From CAZTYW01 sp964617695 (GTDB taxonomy: Bacteria; Chloroflexota; Dehalococcoidia; UBA2247; RBG-13-53-26): a stretch of 20,216 bases of DNA. Position 1 is the first letter of the stretch. Each line of letters starts with the position of its first letter. The position numbers were made by a program, and so were the translations under genes. Below the pieces are notes generated by a model. It searched no databases, was not told the DNA's origin, and saw only the letters and a program-made list of their open reading frames with translations. Of the stretch, positions 1 through 7,681 are shown in pieces. The DNA is taken from positions 1 to 20,216 of the forward strand of contig CAZTYW010000035.1 in the NCBI GenBank assembly GCA_964617695.1, given 5' to 3'.

Positions 1-783
1 AGGGAGTCGCTCCGCGTCGCTACCACGACCAGCCTGTATGACACCGGGCTGTGGGGCTACCTTGGGCCGATGTTCGAGAAGGAGTACGGCGTGGAGTTGG
101 ATGTGCTCCATGCCGGCACCGGCATCGCCCTGAAATATGGAGAGAGCGGAGACGTGGACGTTGTCGCGGTCCATTCGAAGAGTCGCGAGGAGGCCTTTGT
201 AGCGGACGGGTACGGTGTTGAGCGTGTTCCCTTTGCCTATAACTACTTCCTCATCGTGGGCCCCCCGGATGACCCTGCCGGTATCGAGGGGATGACACCT
301 GAAAACGCGTTCAGGAGTCTCTACGAGAACCCCGGCTCTGGGAAATTCATATCCCGTGGTGACGATTCCGGGACCCACGGTAAGGAAAAGGCAATATGGG
401 CAAGCGCAGGCTATGACTACGAGGATGTCCAGGAAACCGGGGACTGGTACCTGGAGGCGGGGAGCGGTATGGGTGAGACCCTGCTCAAGGCCAACGAGTT
501 GCAGGGCTATACACTGAGCGACATGGGTACCTTCCTGGCTTATCAGGGCGACCTGGACCTGGTGCCCGTCGTGGAAGAGGGCGCCATTCTGCTCAACGTA
601 TACTCTGTGATCGCCTGCACCAGGGCGAGGGACCCCGAGATGGCAGCCAACATGGTCGACTTCCTCGTATCGCCCGAGATACAAACACTCATCGGCAAGT
701 ACGGCACTGCAGAGTACGATACGTGCCTGTTCATTCCCTGTGCCGGAGCCGAACCTGCCTCTCAGGGGAGTTTGGAGGGTTAG
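1..783 (+). CDS. tupA: TupA, tungstate-binding protein of an ABC transporter (5' end outside window)
   Basis: This is the extracytoplasmic binding protein that captures tungstate (possibly also molybdate) and delivers it to TupB/TupC. The frame is open from the first base, so the signal peptide and true start lie upstream; 260 residues are visible. The TTTS oxyanion-binding motif is at visible residues 8-11, followed by family hallmarks HAGTGIALKYGESGDVDV, VHSKSREEAFVADGYG, SRGDDSGTHGKE and WYLEAGSGMGETL, spread along the length as in TupA proteins. The gene ends in TAG 6 nt before tupB, so the three genes form an operon. Tungstate uptake suggests tungsten or molybdenum enzymes such as aldehyde:ferredoxin oxidoreductase or formate dehydrogenase elsewhere in the genome; that is inference. 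Tungstate versus molybdate preference cannot be fixed from sequence alone, but the motif set is TupA-like rather than ModA-like. Confidence 0.92.
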   Translation, partial: RESLRVATTTSLYDTGLWGYLGPMFEKEYGVELDVLHAGTGIALKYGESGDVDVVAVHSKSREEAFVADGYGVERVPFAYNYFLIVGPPDDPAGIEGMTPENAFRSLYENPGSGKFISRGDDSGTHGKEKAIWASAGYDYEDVQETGDWYLEAGSGMGETLLKANELQGYTLSDMGTFLAYQGDLDLVPVVEEGAILLNVYSVIACTRARDPEMAANMVDFLVSPEIQTLIGKYGTAEYDTCLFIPCAGAEPASQGSLEG

Positions 784-789
784 GGCAAA

Positions 790-1476
790 TTGGAAGGGCT
801 TTGGAACGGCCTGGTGGAGGCGGTACGCCTCATAGTATCGCTTGACCCGGAGGTAATGGAGTTCACCGGGAGGTCGCTGCTGATAGCGGCGACCTCCTGC
901 AGCATAGCCGCTTTGATATGTTTGCCTCTGGGCAGCCTGATCCACTTTCGACGCTTTCCGGGCAAGAGGCTGCTGATAAGCCTGATACAGACCCTGTTCA
1001 GTCTGCCCACCGTCGCCGTCGGCCTGCTCGTGTTTGTGCTCTTCTCCCGGGCCGGGCCCTTTGGAGGGCTTGGCATCTACCTTACGCCAACGGCGATGGT
1101 GCTTGGACAGGTGCTGTTGATCAGCCCGGTGATGTTGGGACTGATCATATCCGCCCTCAGTGGCGTGGACAAGGCGGTATCCGAGACCGCAACCTCGCTC
1201 GGCGCCAGCAGGTTTCAGGCTGTCTTTGTCACTGTGAGGGAAGCCAGGTTCGCCATTATGGCGGCGGTCATCATGGGCTTTGGCCGGGCCATCTCTGAGG
1301 TCGGGTTGTCCATGATGGTGGGCGGCAATTTCGCAGGATACACCAGGACAATCACCACGGCGATGCTGCTGGAGACATCGAGGGGCAACTTCGAGCTGTC
1401 GATGGCTCTGGGCATAATCCTGATCTTCCTGGCGCTGGTGGTGAACGTGGCCCTGAACAGACTGCAGCACAAATAG
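790..1476 (+). CDS. tupB: TupB, tungstate ABC transporter permease
   Basis: This is the membrane channel subunit that passes tungstate from TupA across the cytoplasmic membrane. It has 228 residues, a normal family length, with about five or six hydrophobic segments (roughly residues 28-50, 60-85, 95-122, 150-175 and 200-223). An EAA-type coupling loop is visible at about residues 131-150 (ETATSLGASRFQAVFVTVRE), which contacts the ATPase TupC. The start chosen is TTG at 790 because GGAGGG at 774-779 lies 10 nt upstream and because homologues begin with a similar N-terminal WxGLxEAxRLI segment; the ATG at 856 would remove that segment. It sits 6 nt after tupA and 11 nt before tupC, consistent with co-transcription and coupled translation. 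Confidence 0.92.
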   Translation: MEGLWNGLVEAVRLIVSLDPEVMEFTGRSLLIAATSCSIAALICLPLGSLIHFRRFPGKRLLISLIQTLFSLPTVAVGLLVFVLFSRAGPFGGLGIYLTPTAMVLGQVLLISPVMLGLIISALSGVDKAVSETATSLGASRFQAVFVTVREARFAIMAAVIMGFGRAISEVGLSMMVGGNFAGYTRTITTAMLLETSRGNFELSMALGIILIFLALVVNVALNRLQHK

Positions 1477-1487
1477 AAGGTGACGCG

Positions 1488-2570
1488 GTGGCCTTGATAG
1501 AACTCAGAGACGTGGCAAAGGAATACGGGGGCCAGTATGTCCTGAAGAACGTGAACCTGAGTGTTGACCGGGGCGAGGTGTTCGCCTTGATTGGCCCCAC
1601 CGGCTCCGGGAAGACGACCCTGGTGAGGGTATTGGACCTGTTGGAGCCGCCGTCATCGGGGCAGGTGTTCTTTGACGGGGTGGACGTCACCAACGCCCGC
1701 AGTCACGTGCTTGAGGCCCGCCGCAGGATGTCGCTTGTCCAGCAGAAGCCCATAGTGTTCAGTATGAATGTGTACGACAACGTAGCGTGCGGTCTCAAGT
1801 GGAGGCGGGAAAAAGGAGGCGCTGTCCGGCGAAAGGTCGACGGCGCTCTGGAGCTGGTTGGCATGGCCGACTACAGGAAGAGAGATGCGAAGACGCTATC
1901 GGGAGGCGAGACGCAGAGGGTAGCCATAGCGCGAGCCCTGGTCACTGACCCGGAGGTGCTTCTCCTGGATGAGCCGACGGCCAACCTGGACCCGGTCTCT
2001 GCGTCCAGGGTCGAGGATGTCCTGGAGCGTATTATTGGCGAACGCAGGACAACCGTGGTGATGGCCACACACGACATGGCTCAGGGTCAGCGCCTGGCTG
2101 ACAGGATCGGGGTGCTGATGAATGGCGAGATGCTTCAGGTAGGCAGTCCGGACGAAGTGTTCCACCTGCCTCAGAGCAGAGAGGTGGCTGAGTTCGTGGG
2201 CGTAGAGAACATTCTGTCAGGGGTAATAGCGGGCAAGGACGACGACCTGGTCGACGTCGACGTCGACGGGCACATCATTCAGGGGATTTCTGACCTTGGT
2301 CTGGGGGAGAAGGTCTATGCCCTTATTGGACCCGAGGACGTTACTGTTGCCCTGTCGAGAGATGCTGGCAGTGCCAGGAACGTGTTCGGCGGAAAGATAG
2401 GCAGAATGACTCCTGTCGGTGCCCTGGTCAGAATTCAAGTCGACTGCGGCTTTCCTCTTCTCTGCGTGCTGACCAGGAAATCGGCGCAGGAGTTGGGTCT
2501 GACCGTGGGCAGCGATGTATGCGCCAGCTTCAAGGCCACTGCAACCAAGATCATCGTGCGGCGGAACTAG
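1488..2570 (+). CDS. tupC: TupC, tungstate ABC transporter ATP-binding protein with C-terminal Mop/TOBE-like domain
   Basis: This is the ATPase that drives tungstate import, 360 residues from a GTG start. The nucleotide-binding domain has Walker A GPTGSGKTT at 36-44, a Q-loop around VQQKP at 84-88, the signature LSGGETQR at 137-144, Walker B LLLDEP at 158-163 and the switch histidine at 195. Residues about 240-360 form a second domain, with the stretch SARNVFGGKIGRMTPVGALV resembling TOBE/Mop oxyanion-binding modules that sense cytoplasmic molybdate or tungstate; this may allow trans-inhibition by substrate, which is family knowledge rather than something seen here. Three tandem GTCGAC hexamers at 2250-2267 encode an acidic DVDVD stretch. 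The gene closes the tup operon and is followed at once by a hairpin. Confidence 0.92.
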   Translation: MALIELRDVAKEYGGQYVLKNVNLSVDRGEVFALIGPTGSGKTTLVRVLDLLEPPSSGQVFFDGVDVTNARSHVLEARRRMSLVQQKPIVFSMNVYDNVACGLKWRREKGGAVRRKVDGALELVGMADYRKRDAKTLSGGETQRVAIARALVTDPEVLLLDEPTANLDPVSASRVEDVLERIIGERRTTVVMATHDMAQGQRLADRIGVLMNGEMLQVGSPDEVFHLPQSREVAEFVGVENILSGVIAGKDDDLVDVDVDGHIIQGISDLGLGEKVYALIGPEDVTVALSRDAGSARNVFGGKIGRMTPVGALVRIQVDCGFPLLCVLTRKSAQELGLTVGSDVCASFKATATKIIVRRN

Positions 2571-2592
2571 GACTGCAGGCGTTCCTGCGGTC
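2571..2592 (+). terminator. hairpin directly after tupC, possible terminator
   Basis: GACTGCAGG and CCTGCGGTC form a 9-bp stem (one G-U pair) around the loop CGTT, starting at the first base after the tupC stop codon. No run of T follows, so it is not a classical Rho-independent terminator. It may instead protect the mRNA 3' end or act with Rho. Confidence 0.4.
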
Positions 2593-2653
2593 ATCCCTGG
2601 TATATGCATTCGCGGCCCGGTGCCAGCGGGCATCCACCCTCTGATGTCTCCAT

Positions 2654-2682
2654 TTGCCAGCCTGAGTTCAAATCCCTATAAT
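2654..2682 (+). promoter_or_regulatory. sigma70-type promoter for cimA
   Basis: A -35 box TTGCCA (2654-2659, 5 of 6 consensus) and a perfect -10 box TATAAT (2677-2682) are separated by exactly 17 nt. The expected start point is near 2689, giving a leader of about 35 nt before the cimA ATG. The position shows that cimA has its own transcript rather than depending on tup readthrough. No leader peptide or riboswitch could be seen in this short leader. Confidence 0.7.
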
Positions 2683-2723
2683 AACTCAATCGCTGGGATG
2701 GCCCGCGTGTCTTATATGGGAGA

Positions 2724-4319
2724 ATGCGACAGTTGAACCAGGTCCAGTTGTACGATACGACGCTTCGAGATGGTGCGCAGCAGGAGGGCATATCCTTCTC
2801 TGTCGAGGACAAGCTGAAGATTGCCCGCAAGCTGGATGAACTGGGCGTTCACTTCATTGAGGGTGGCTGGCCGGGTTCGAATCCCAAGGACGTTGAGTTC
2901 TTTCGCCGGGCCCGGGACCTCAACCTGTCCCAGGCAGTGCTGTGTGCCTTTGGCAGCACCAGGCGACCGCAGAGCGTGGCCGAGAATGACGCCAATGTGC
3001 GTGCTCTGGTGCGTGCCAGGACTGCGGTGGTGACCCTTGTGGGCAAGAGTTCGGCGCAGCAGGTAACCCGCGTTCTGGAGACCAGCCTCCAAGAGAACCT
3101 GGCCATGATCAGGGACTCAATCGGCTTTCTCAAGTCCAGGGGACTGACCGTTTTCTTCGATGCGGAGCATTTCTTTGACGGCTACAGGGAAGACCGCGAC
3201 TACGCGCTGCAGACTGCCAGGCTGGCGGGTGAGCAGGGTGCCGATTGTGTCATTCTGTGCGACACCAACGGAGGAGCGGTGCCTTATGAAGTGGGAGCGG
3301 TGGTCGAGGCGGTGGCGCAGGACGTGTCCGTTCCTCTGGGTATTCATGCCCACAATGACGCTGATGTAGCCGTGGCGAACACGCTGGTGGCTGTCAGAGC
3401 CGGCGCAGTCCAGGTGCAGGGGACCATCAATGGCTACGGCGAGCGCTGCGGCAACGCCAACCTTTGCTCGATCATGCCGGCTCTCAGGCTGAAACTGGGC
3501 ATCCCGTGCGTCACGGATGAGCAGCTAGCCAGACTGACCGAGGCATCTCACTATGTGAGCGAGCTGGCCAACCTGCCGCCGATGGCTCGCCAGCCGTACG
3601 TGGGGAGCAGCGCCTTCACTCACAAGGGCGGGCTCCACGCCTCAGCCATGGCCAAGTGGGAGGGGAGCTACCAGCATATTGACCCTGAGCTGGTCGGCAA
3701 TCGTGGCGCTGTTCTGGTGTCCGAGCTATCGGGTGTGAGCAACGTTGTCCACAAGGCGCGGGAGCGCGGGCTTGGCCTCTCCCGCGGAGAGGAGGCGCGG
3801 CGGATCCTGGAGCAGGTCAAGCTGATGGAAAGCCGGGGCTTTCAATATGAGAACGCAGAGGCCTCCTTTGATCTGCTGGTCTACCGCGCGCAGGCGGACT
3901 ACCGTCCGCCGTTCGAGTTGATAGATTTCATGGTGGTGTCGGAGAGGCGACGCCGCCCGGCTGCCAGCGGTGAGGAGACACTGGCGGAGGCTATGGTCAA
4001 GGTGAGGGTGGCCGAAGAGGTGGTCCACACCGCTTCTGAGGGGAACGGGCCGGTGGATGCCCTGGACAAGGCGCTGCGCAAGGCCCTGACCGAGTTCTAT
4101 CCGGGCCTGGCCCAGGTCAGGCTGGTGGACTACAAGGTCCGCATCCTCGACGAGAGTGCCGGTACGGAAGCACAGGTAAGGGTGCTGATCGAGTCGACGG
4201 ACGGGGAACAGGCGTGGAGGACGGTGGGCAGCTCCACCAACATCATTGAGGCTAGCTGGCTTGCCCTGGCCGATAGCATGGAATACTGGCTGTTGAGGAG
4301 GGGTGGTTCACCCGGGTAG
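2724..4319 (+). CDS. cimA: CimA, (R)-citramalate synthase
   Basis: The enzyme condenses acetyl-CoA and pyruvate to (R)-citramalate, the first step of the threonine-independent route to 2-oxobutyrate and isoleucine. It has 531 residues, the usual CimA length. The N-terminal HMGL-like TIM barrel carries DTTLRDG at 11-17, DAEHFFDGY at 146-154, the metal-binding HAHND at 208-212, NGYGERCGNAN at 236-246 and GGLHASA at 303-308. Residues about 410-525 form the LeuA-type dimer/regulatory domain (VKVRVAEEVVHTASEGNGPV), which in relatives binds end-product amino acid. The EGGWPGSNPKD segment (46-56) is typical of citramalate synthase and argues against 2-isopropylmalate or homocitrate synthase. The ATG at 2724 is preceded by GGGAGA with almost no spacer, so the ribosome site is unusual; homology fits this start. 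It is a single-gene transcript by promoter and terminator. Confidence 0.93.
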   Translation: MRQLNQVQLYDTTLRDGAQQEGISFSVEDKLKIARKLDELGVHFIEGGWPGSNPKDVEFFRRARDLNLSQAVLCAFGSTRRPQSVAENDANVRALVRARTAVVTLVGKSSAQQVTRVLETSLQENLAMIRDSIGFLKSRGLTVFFDAEHFFDGYREDRDYALQTARLAGEQGADCVILCDTNGGAVPYEVGAVVEAVAQDVSVPLGIHAHNDADVAVANTLVAVRAGAVQVQGTINGYGERCGNANLCSIMPALRLKLGIPCVTDEQLARLTEASHYVSELANLPPMARQPYVGSSAFTHKGGLHASAMAKWEGSYQHIDPELVGNRGAVLVSELSGVSNVVHKARERGLGLSRGEEARRILEQVKLMESRGFQYENAEASFDLLVYRAQADYRPPFELIDFMVVSERRRRPAASGEETLAEAMVKVRVAEEVVHTASEGNGPVDALDKALRKALTEFYPGLAQVRLVDYKVRILDESAGTEAQVRVLIESTDGEQAWRTVGSSTNIIEASWLALADSMEYWLLRRGGSPG

Positions 4320-4376
4320 GCAATTTGCAGGGTTAGATTTCGGCTGTGATTCCGAGGTTGCGCGCAGACAGGGGAT

Positions 4377-4408
4377 GGCTGGGTCCTGGGTGACTCAGCC
4401 TCTTGCTT
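4377..4408 (+). terminator. terminator-like hairpin after cimA
   Basis: GGCTGGGTC (4377-4385) pairs with GACTCAGCC (4392-4400), with one G-U pair and a 6-nt loop, and is followed by the T-rich tail TCTTGCTTT. It lies 58 nt after the cimA stop codon. The T tract is interrupted, so efficiency is uncertain. Confidence 0.55.
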
Positions 4409-4432
4409 TACTGGGAAGGCTTCGGGTATGAT
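4403..4432 (+). promoter_or_regulatory. weak candidate promoter for pilD
   Basis: TTGCTT (4403-4408) and TATGAT (4427-4432, 5 of 6 to TATAAT) are 18 nt apart, just after the cimA hairpin and about 60 nt before pilD. Only the first three -35 bases match consensus, so this is a suggestion. Confidence 0.3.
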
Positions 4433-4492
4433 GCGGACACTGCGCGGCTACAGGCTAACCTGTGCGCTACCTGATATGCTGACTGAGGCAGG

Positions 4493-5269
4493 ATGCTCGA
4501 GACCTCGCTGGTAATGGCGGCGTTTGCCCTGGCAGGTCTGTCAGTCGGCAGCTTCTTGAATCTCTGCATCGACCGATTGCCTGTCGACCAGTCCATAGTC
4601 AACCCGCCCTCACACTGCCCGCACTGCGGGCGAAGAATCTCCGCCGTTGACCTGGTCCCCTTCTTGAATTACATCTGGCTGCGCGGCCGCTGCCGCTATT
4701 GCCGCGCTCCCATTCCTGCAAGGCTGCCTGTAGTGGAGTTGCTGACCGGGCTCGTTTTTGCCTTTCTCTACTGGAAGTACGGGCTGTCCCCCGAGCTGGG
4801 CATATCCATCTTCTATGCCTCCTTTATGATCGTCGTTTTCTTCATCGACCTGGAAAACCAGCTAATCCTCAACAAGATGGTATATCCTGGCATCCTGCTG
4901 GCCTTCGCCTTCTCCTTCCTGTGGCCTAACCCTGACGCCGGGGCGACGGACATCCTGGTGGACTCGTTGATCGCCGGCGCCATCGGATTTGGCATGCTAC
5001 TGTTGCCCTTCATTGTCTATCCCAGTGGTATGGGGGCAGGAGACGTCAAGCTGGCGCTGATGATAGGTCTGATGACCGGAGTACCGCAGGTGTTCGTAGC
5101 CATTATCCTGGCCATACTGGCCGGCGGGCTGATCTCCATACTCCTGCTTACCCTTCGGGTGAGGAAACGGCGGGAGGCCATCCCCTTTGGTCCTTTCCTG
5201 GCTACCGGAGCCATGGTCGGCCTGCTCTGGGGCCAGGAGATATGGGACTGGTACACGGGCTTGTTCTGA
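4493..5269 (+). CDS. pilD: PilD-type prepilin peptidase (A24 family)
   Basis: This membrane aspartic protease cuts the leader from type IV prepilins and methylates the new N-terminus. It has 258 residues, normal for the family. The N-terminal domain holds GSFLNLCIDRLP (19-30) and a four-cysteine zinc-type site CPHC (42-45) and CRYC (67-70), the feature that goes with the methyltransferase part. The protease part has the first catalytic aspartate in FFIDLENQ (D119) and the second in GMGAGDVK (D184), followed by PFGPFLATG (231-239). Several membrane helices cover residues about 80-95, 105-118, 130-145, 155-178, 198-220 and 235-250. The ATG at 4493 has only GAGG four bases upstream. It stands next to the pilin gene cluster, its likely substrate set, but is separated from it by a 370-bp leader. 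Confidence 0.93.
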   Translation: MLETSLVMAAFALAGLSVGSFLNLCIDRLPVDQSIVNPPSHCPHCGRRISAVDLVPFLNYIWLRGRCRYCRAPIPARLPVVELLTGLVFAFLYWKYGLSPELGISIFYASFMIVVFFIDLENQLILNKMVYPGILLAFAFSFLWPNPDAGATDILVDSLIAGAIGFGMLLLPFIVYPSGMGAGDVKLALMIGLMTGVPQVFVAIILAILAGGLISILLLTLRVRKRREAIPFGPFLATGAMVGLLWGQEIWDWYTGLF

Positions 5270-5640
5270 ACGGCACTCTGTGGCACAGGGTCTGGCATCC
5301 GCCCCGGTAGTAGTCCCCAGGTCTCTTCGTCCCAGCCGGAGTACACCTTTGAGCTGCTGCAGAACGAGCTGAGCAGTAGGCGTTAGCGCCCTCTCAGGGT
5401 GGCTCGTTTGAGAGCGCAGCAGTTGTTCATTCCTTCGGGTATGTGCCCCCTGCGAGCAGACCTGCCGCCTCTGGTGCTCTTCTCGCTTTCTCAAGGCTGC
5501 CACCGGAGGCAGGGCCGCGCTGTGACTTCTTTGTGACAACCGCGGTCGCCCTGGTGATAGGTCTGTTACTGCCTATCCGTTCGCTGTGACACTGGTGAGT
5601 AAGGGTTCACCTACAATTGCGGCAGTAGGTTAACCCCCAG
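5270..5640 (+). other. intergenic leader between pilD and the pilin operon
   Basis: There is no convincing gene in this 370-bp stretch. It holds an imperfect hairpin at 5386-5417 (GCGC..TCTCA with TGAGAGCGC, a 2-nt bulge), three TGTGAC hexamers (5521, 5532, 5585), a possible -10 box TACAAT at 5612-5617 with no good -35 box, a GGTTAACC palindrome at 5628-5635 and the left arm of a larger inverted repeat. The length and repeat content suggest regulation of pilin expression; that is inference. Confidence 0.5.
5521..5590 (+). repeat. three direct TGTGAC hexamers upstream of the pilin operon
   Basis: TGTGAC occurs at 5521-5526, 5532-5537 and 5585-5590. The start-to-start distances are 11 and 53 nt, close to one and five helical turns, so all three would face the same side of the DNA. 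The last copy lies 22 nt before the candidate -10 box. They could be activator half-sites, but hexamers are short and chance cannot be excluded. Confidence 0.3.
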
Positions 5641-5653
5641 ATGTATCTGGGGG
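5634..5653 (+). promoter_or_regulatory. perfect inverted repeat at the start of the pilin operon
   Basis: CCCCCAGAT (5634-5642) and ATCTGGGGG (5645-5653) are perfect 9-bp arms around the centre GT. The element lies 20 nt before the preferred start of the first pilin gene, and its right arm overlaps the purine-rich GGGGGAGG (5649-5656). As RNA it would form a very stable hairpin (7-8 bp after opening a loop) near the expected 5' end. As DNA it could be a dimeric repressor site. Function is not known. Confidence 0.5.
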
Positions 5654-5673
5654 AGGCAAGAGAGAGCAAGGCA

Positions 5674-6066
5674 ATGAAGTACCTGCGGAGAATACTGAGA
5701 AGGCTGGTCCGAACAGAGAGAGGGTTCGGCATGCTCGAGGTGATGCTCGGGGTGGCCCTGATGGGGGCATTCGGGATCATCTTCCTGACCTCTGTTACCC
5801 TGGGATTAGCGGGTACGCAAATGATTGAAGAGCAGAATCTGGCCCGGATAGTGGCGCAGGCGCAGATGGAAGACGTAAAGGCTGCCGATTTCATATCGGC
5901 GCCGGCTACCTACCCGCCTACGATTACTCCTCCTGAGGGCTACTCGGTATCTGTGGCGGCCGTGCCATTGCCCGATGCGGATGCGATCATTCAAAAGGTG
6001 ATCGTCACCGTATCTCACGAGGGCCGGACGGTGGTGAGCCTGGAGGACTACAAGGTCGACCGTTGA
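5674..6066 (+). CDS. PilV-like type IV prepilin (minor pilin)
   Basis: This is a small pilin-like protein, 130 residues from the ATG at 5674. The leader MKYLRRILRRLVRTERG is basic and ends at the prepilin cleavage point G|FGMLE, keeping the conserved glutamate at mature position 5, followed by a hydrophobic helix (VMLGVALMGAFGIIFLTSVT). The segment EEQNLARIVAQAQMEDVKA matches PilV/GspI-type minor pilins. An upstream in-frame ATG at 5641 would add eleven residues but lies inside the inverted repeat and would give an odd leader, so 5674 is preferred; GAGAG at 5662-5666 is a modest ribosome site. It is the first gene of a five-gene pilin operon, 16 nt before the next. The likely role is a priming or tip pilin. 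Confidence 0.8.
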   Translation: MKYLRRILRRLVRTERGFGMLEVMLGVALMGAFGIIFLTSVTLGLAGTQMIEEQNLARIVAQAQMEDVKAADFISAPATYPPTITPPEGYSVSVAAVPLPDADAIIQKVIVTVSHEGRTVVSLEDYKVDR

Positions 6067-6082
6067 CCGGGGTGGAACGGAA

Positions 6083-6619
6083 ATGGGCAACATGATTTCG
6101 AAACTCAACAGACTGGCCCGGAGGCTGAGAGGCAGTGAAAAGGGCATTACCTTGATCGAGATTGTAGTAGCTACCTGTCTCTCAACCATGCTCATAAGCT
6201 GCATGGCCCCGGCACTGCTCAACATGGTGTCCGGCAGCCTGGCGGGTGACGCTGCGATCAATGCCCAGTGGTACATACAGAATGCCGCCAACTTCATCAT
6301 GCGGGACGGTCAGACCGCCCAGCAGACCGATCTGGTCGACGGCGGCCCGTCCAAGAACTGTGTGTACATGACCTGGACGCAGTGGAGCGACTTTGAGGAG
6401 ATCGATCATTACTGCAGCTATTACCTTTCTGACGATGCCCTCATGCGGGACTACGACGGCGAAGTAATTACCGTGGCCAGGGACATATCGGACATCCAGT
6501 TCTCTCTTCAGGGCAGCGAGCTGACGGTGACGATCACCGCGGCACCCAGGGGAGACGATGGCGACACTATAGAAAGGACGTGGAAGGTCACTCTCCGCAC
6601 CGTAGCGGGGGCTTGGTGA
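6083..6619 (+). CDS. PilW-like type IV prepilin (minor pilin)
   Basis: The protein has 178 residues with a basic leader ending in the cleavage motif EKG|ITLIEIVVA at about residues 19-29, with glutamate 5 present, then a hydrophobic helix. The region NAQWYIQNAANFIMRDGQTAQ is typical of PilW/GspJ-type minor pilins, and the C-terminus (DISDIQFSLQGSELTVTITA) is beta-rich, also as in that group. The ATG at 6083 is preceded by GGTGGAACGG; the ATG at 6092 is a possible alternative. It lies 16 nt after the PilV-like gene and 15 nt before the first PilX-like gene, so the genes are co-transcribed. Together with the PilV-like and PilX-like proteins it probably forms the initiating tip complex of the pilus, by analogy with other T4P systems. 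Confidence 0.78.
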   Translation: MGNMISKLNRLARRLRGSEKGITLIEIVVATCLSTMLISCMAPALLNMVSGSLAGDAAINAQWYIQNAANFIMRDGQTAQQTDLVDGGPSKNCVYMTWTQWSDFEEIDHYCSYYLSDDALMRDYDGEVITVARDISDIQFSLQGSELTVTITAAPRGDDGDTIERTWKVTLRTVAGAW

Positions 6620-6634
6620 CCTTTAAGGGGGTGA

Positions 6635-7623
6635 TTGGCAATGAGAACGCTTAGAAAGTCACAGAAAGGCCTGGTCATTCCGCTGGCTCTGGTGATGCTC
6701 AGCGTGGGAGCGTTGGTCACCGTGCCATTCCTCGACCACGTGCAGACCGGGATCAATGCCCTGTCGTCAGAGCACGCCGAGCGCTATGCGGCTGACGCCG
6801 GTGTGGAGGATGCCATATGGCGGCTGCACACCAACTACAACGGGTTCGCTGACGCACTCACTCCGGAGAACCCGAGCGCCAGCCACTCAATCGTGGTCAA
6901 CGGCATAGACGTTTACATCACGGTAGAGTTGCCGAACTTCCCTGAAGGCGGGCCGGATGGAGGCGGGGACGGCGATGTCCAAATCAAGAAGGTGCCGGAG
7001 CAGCCAGTCATTCGTCCGTGGCAAATGTCGATCGTTGGGTTCAGCATCGCAATCAAGAACCCGAGCCAGACGAAGTCGGCGAGCTTCGATCAGATTAGAG
7101 ATGAACTTCCCATGCCCTTCCACTACGTTCAGCAGTCGACCACCGGCATTACTACTTCGAACCCGGTGGTTACCTGGAACGCCAAGAACCCGGTGCTGAC
7201 CTGGGACCTGGCCGAGGCAATTGTGCTGGCGCCGGGCGAGACCCGATACCTGAATTTCCGGGCGATGGTCATCCCGCCGCCGGGACTGCTGTATTCCAGT
7301 GTCTTTGGTAGCTCGCAGGGCGTTCAAGTTGGAGCAAGTGGCCCGACGGGTGCTGTGGCCGTGGCGGTGTACGAGATCACCTCGACGGCCGGAAGAGTCA
7401 CGGTCGAGGCCTGCCTGGCTGTCGACCTGAACGAAGTGACCGTCATATCCTGGCAGCANNNNNNNNNNNNNNNNNNNNNNNNNNNNNNNNNNNNNNNNNN
7501 NNNNNNNNNNNNNNNNNNNNNNNNNNNNNNNNNNNNNNNNNNNNNNNNNNNNNNNNNNTCGAGGCCTGCCTGGCTGTCGACCTGAACGAAGTGACCGTCA
7601 TATCCTGGCAGCAGGTGACCTAG
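6635..7623 (+). CDS. PilX-like minor pilin, copy A (interrupted by an artificial gap)
   Basis: This reads as one 277-residue protein once the artificial gap is collapsed (one 55-bp copy plus 100 Ns removed), ending SWQQVT. As written, the duplication shifts the frame. The N-terminus SQKGLVIPLALVML is a prepilin-like leader and hydrophobic helix but lacks glutamate 5, as do many PilX_N-type proteins; the segment YAADAGVEDAIWRL just after it is the hallmark of that family. A glycine-rich linker (GGPDGGGDGD, about 107-116) leads to a beta-rich C-terminal part with NPVLTWDL and APGETRYLNFRAMVIPPPG, resembling an immunoglobulin-like fold. It is about three quarters identical by eye to the next gene. 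The likely role is a minor or adhesive pilus subunit; the function of the C-terminal domain is unknown. Confidence 0.75.
7404..7613. other. assembly artefact: exact 55-bp duplication around 100 Ns
   Basis: Positions 7404-7458 and 7559-7613 are identical, flanking Ns at 7459-7558. The two copies add 155 nt, which is not a multiple of three. Removing one copy and the Ns gives an open frame of exactly 278 codons with a sensible end. A 55-base overlap equals a common de Bruijn k-mer length, so two contig ends were probably joined without merging. Confidence 0.88.
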
Positions 7624-7681
7624 CGGAGAGGGCTGCGAAGGAGTGCGAAGCAGGCAGGTTCTCCCACGCAGGGAGAGGAAA

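Noticed and set aside
2250..2267. Three tandem GTCGAC hexamers inside tupC
   Set aside because: They lie in frame in an acidic loop (DVDVD) of a clearly intact gene; most likely chance or minor slippage.
4997..5539. A 180-codon open frame on the minus strand over the end of pilD and the following spacer
   Set aside because: It mostly overlaps pilD, which is well supported, and shows no family motif.
5641..5673. Upstream ATG for the PilV-like gene
   Set aside because: It lies inside the inverted repeat, lacks a spaced ribosome site, and would add residues not expected before a basic prepilin leader.
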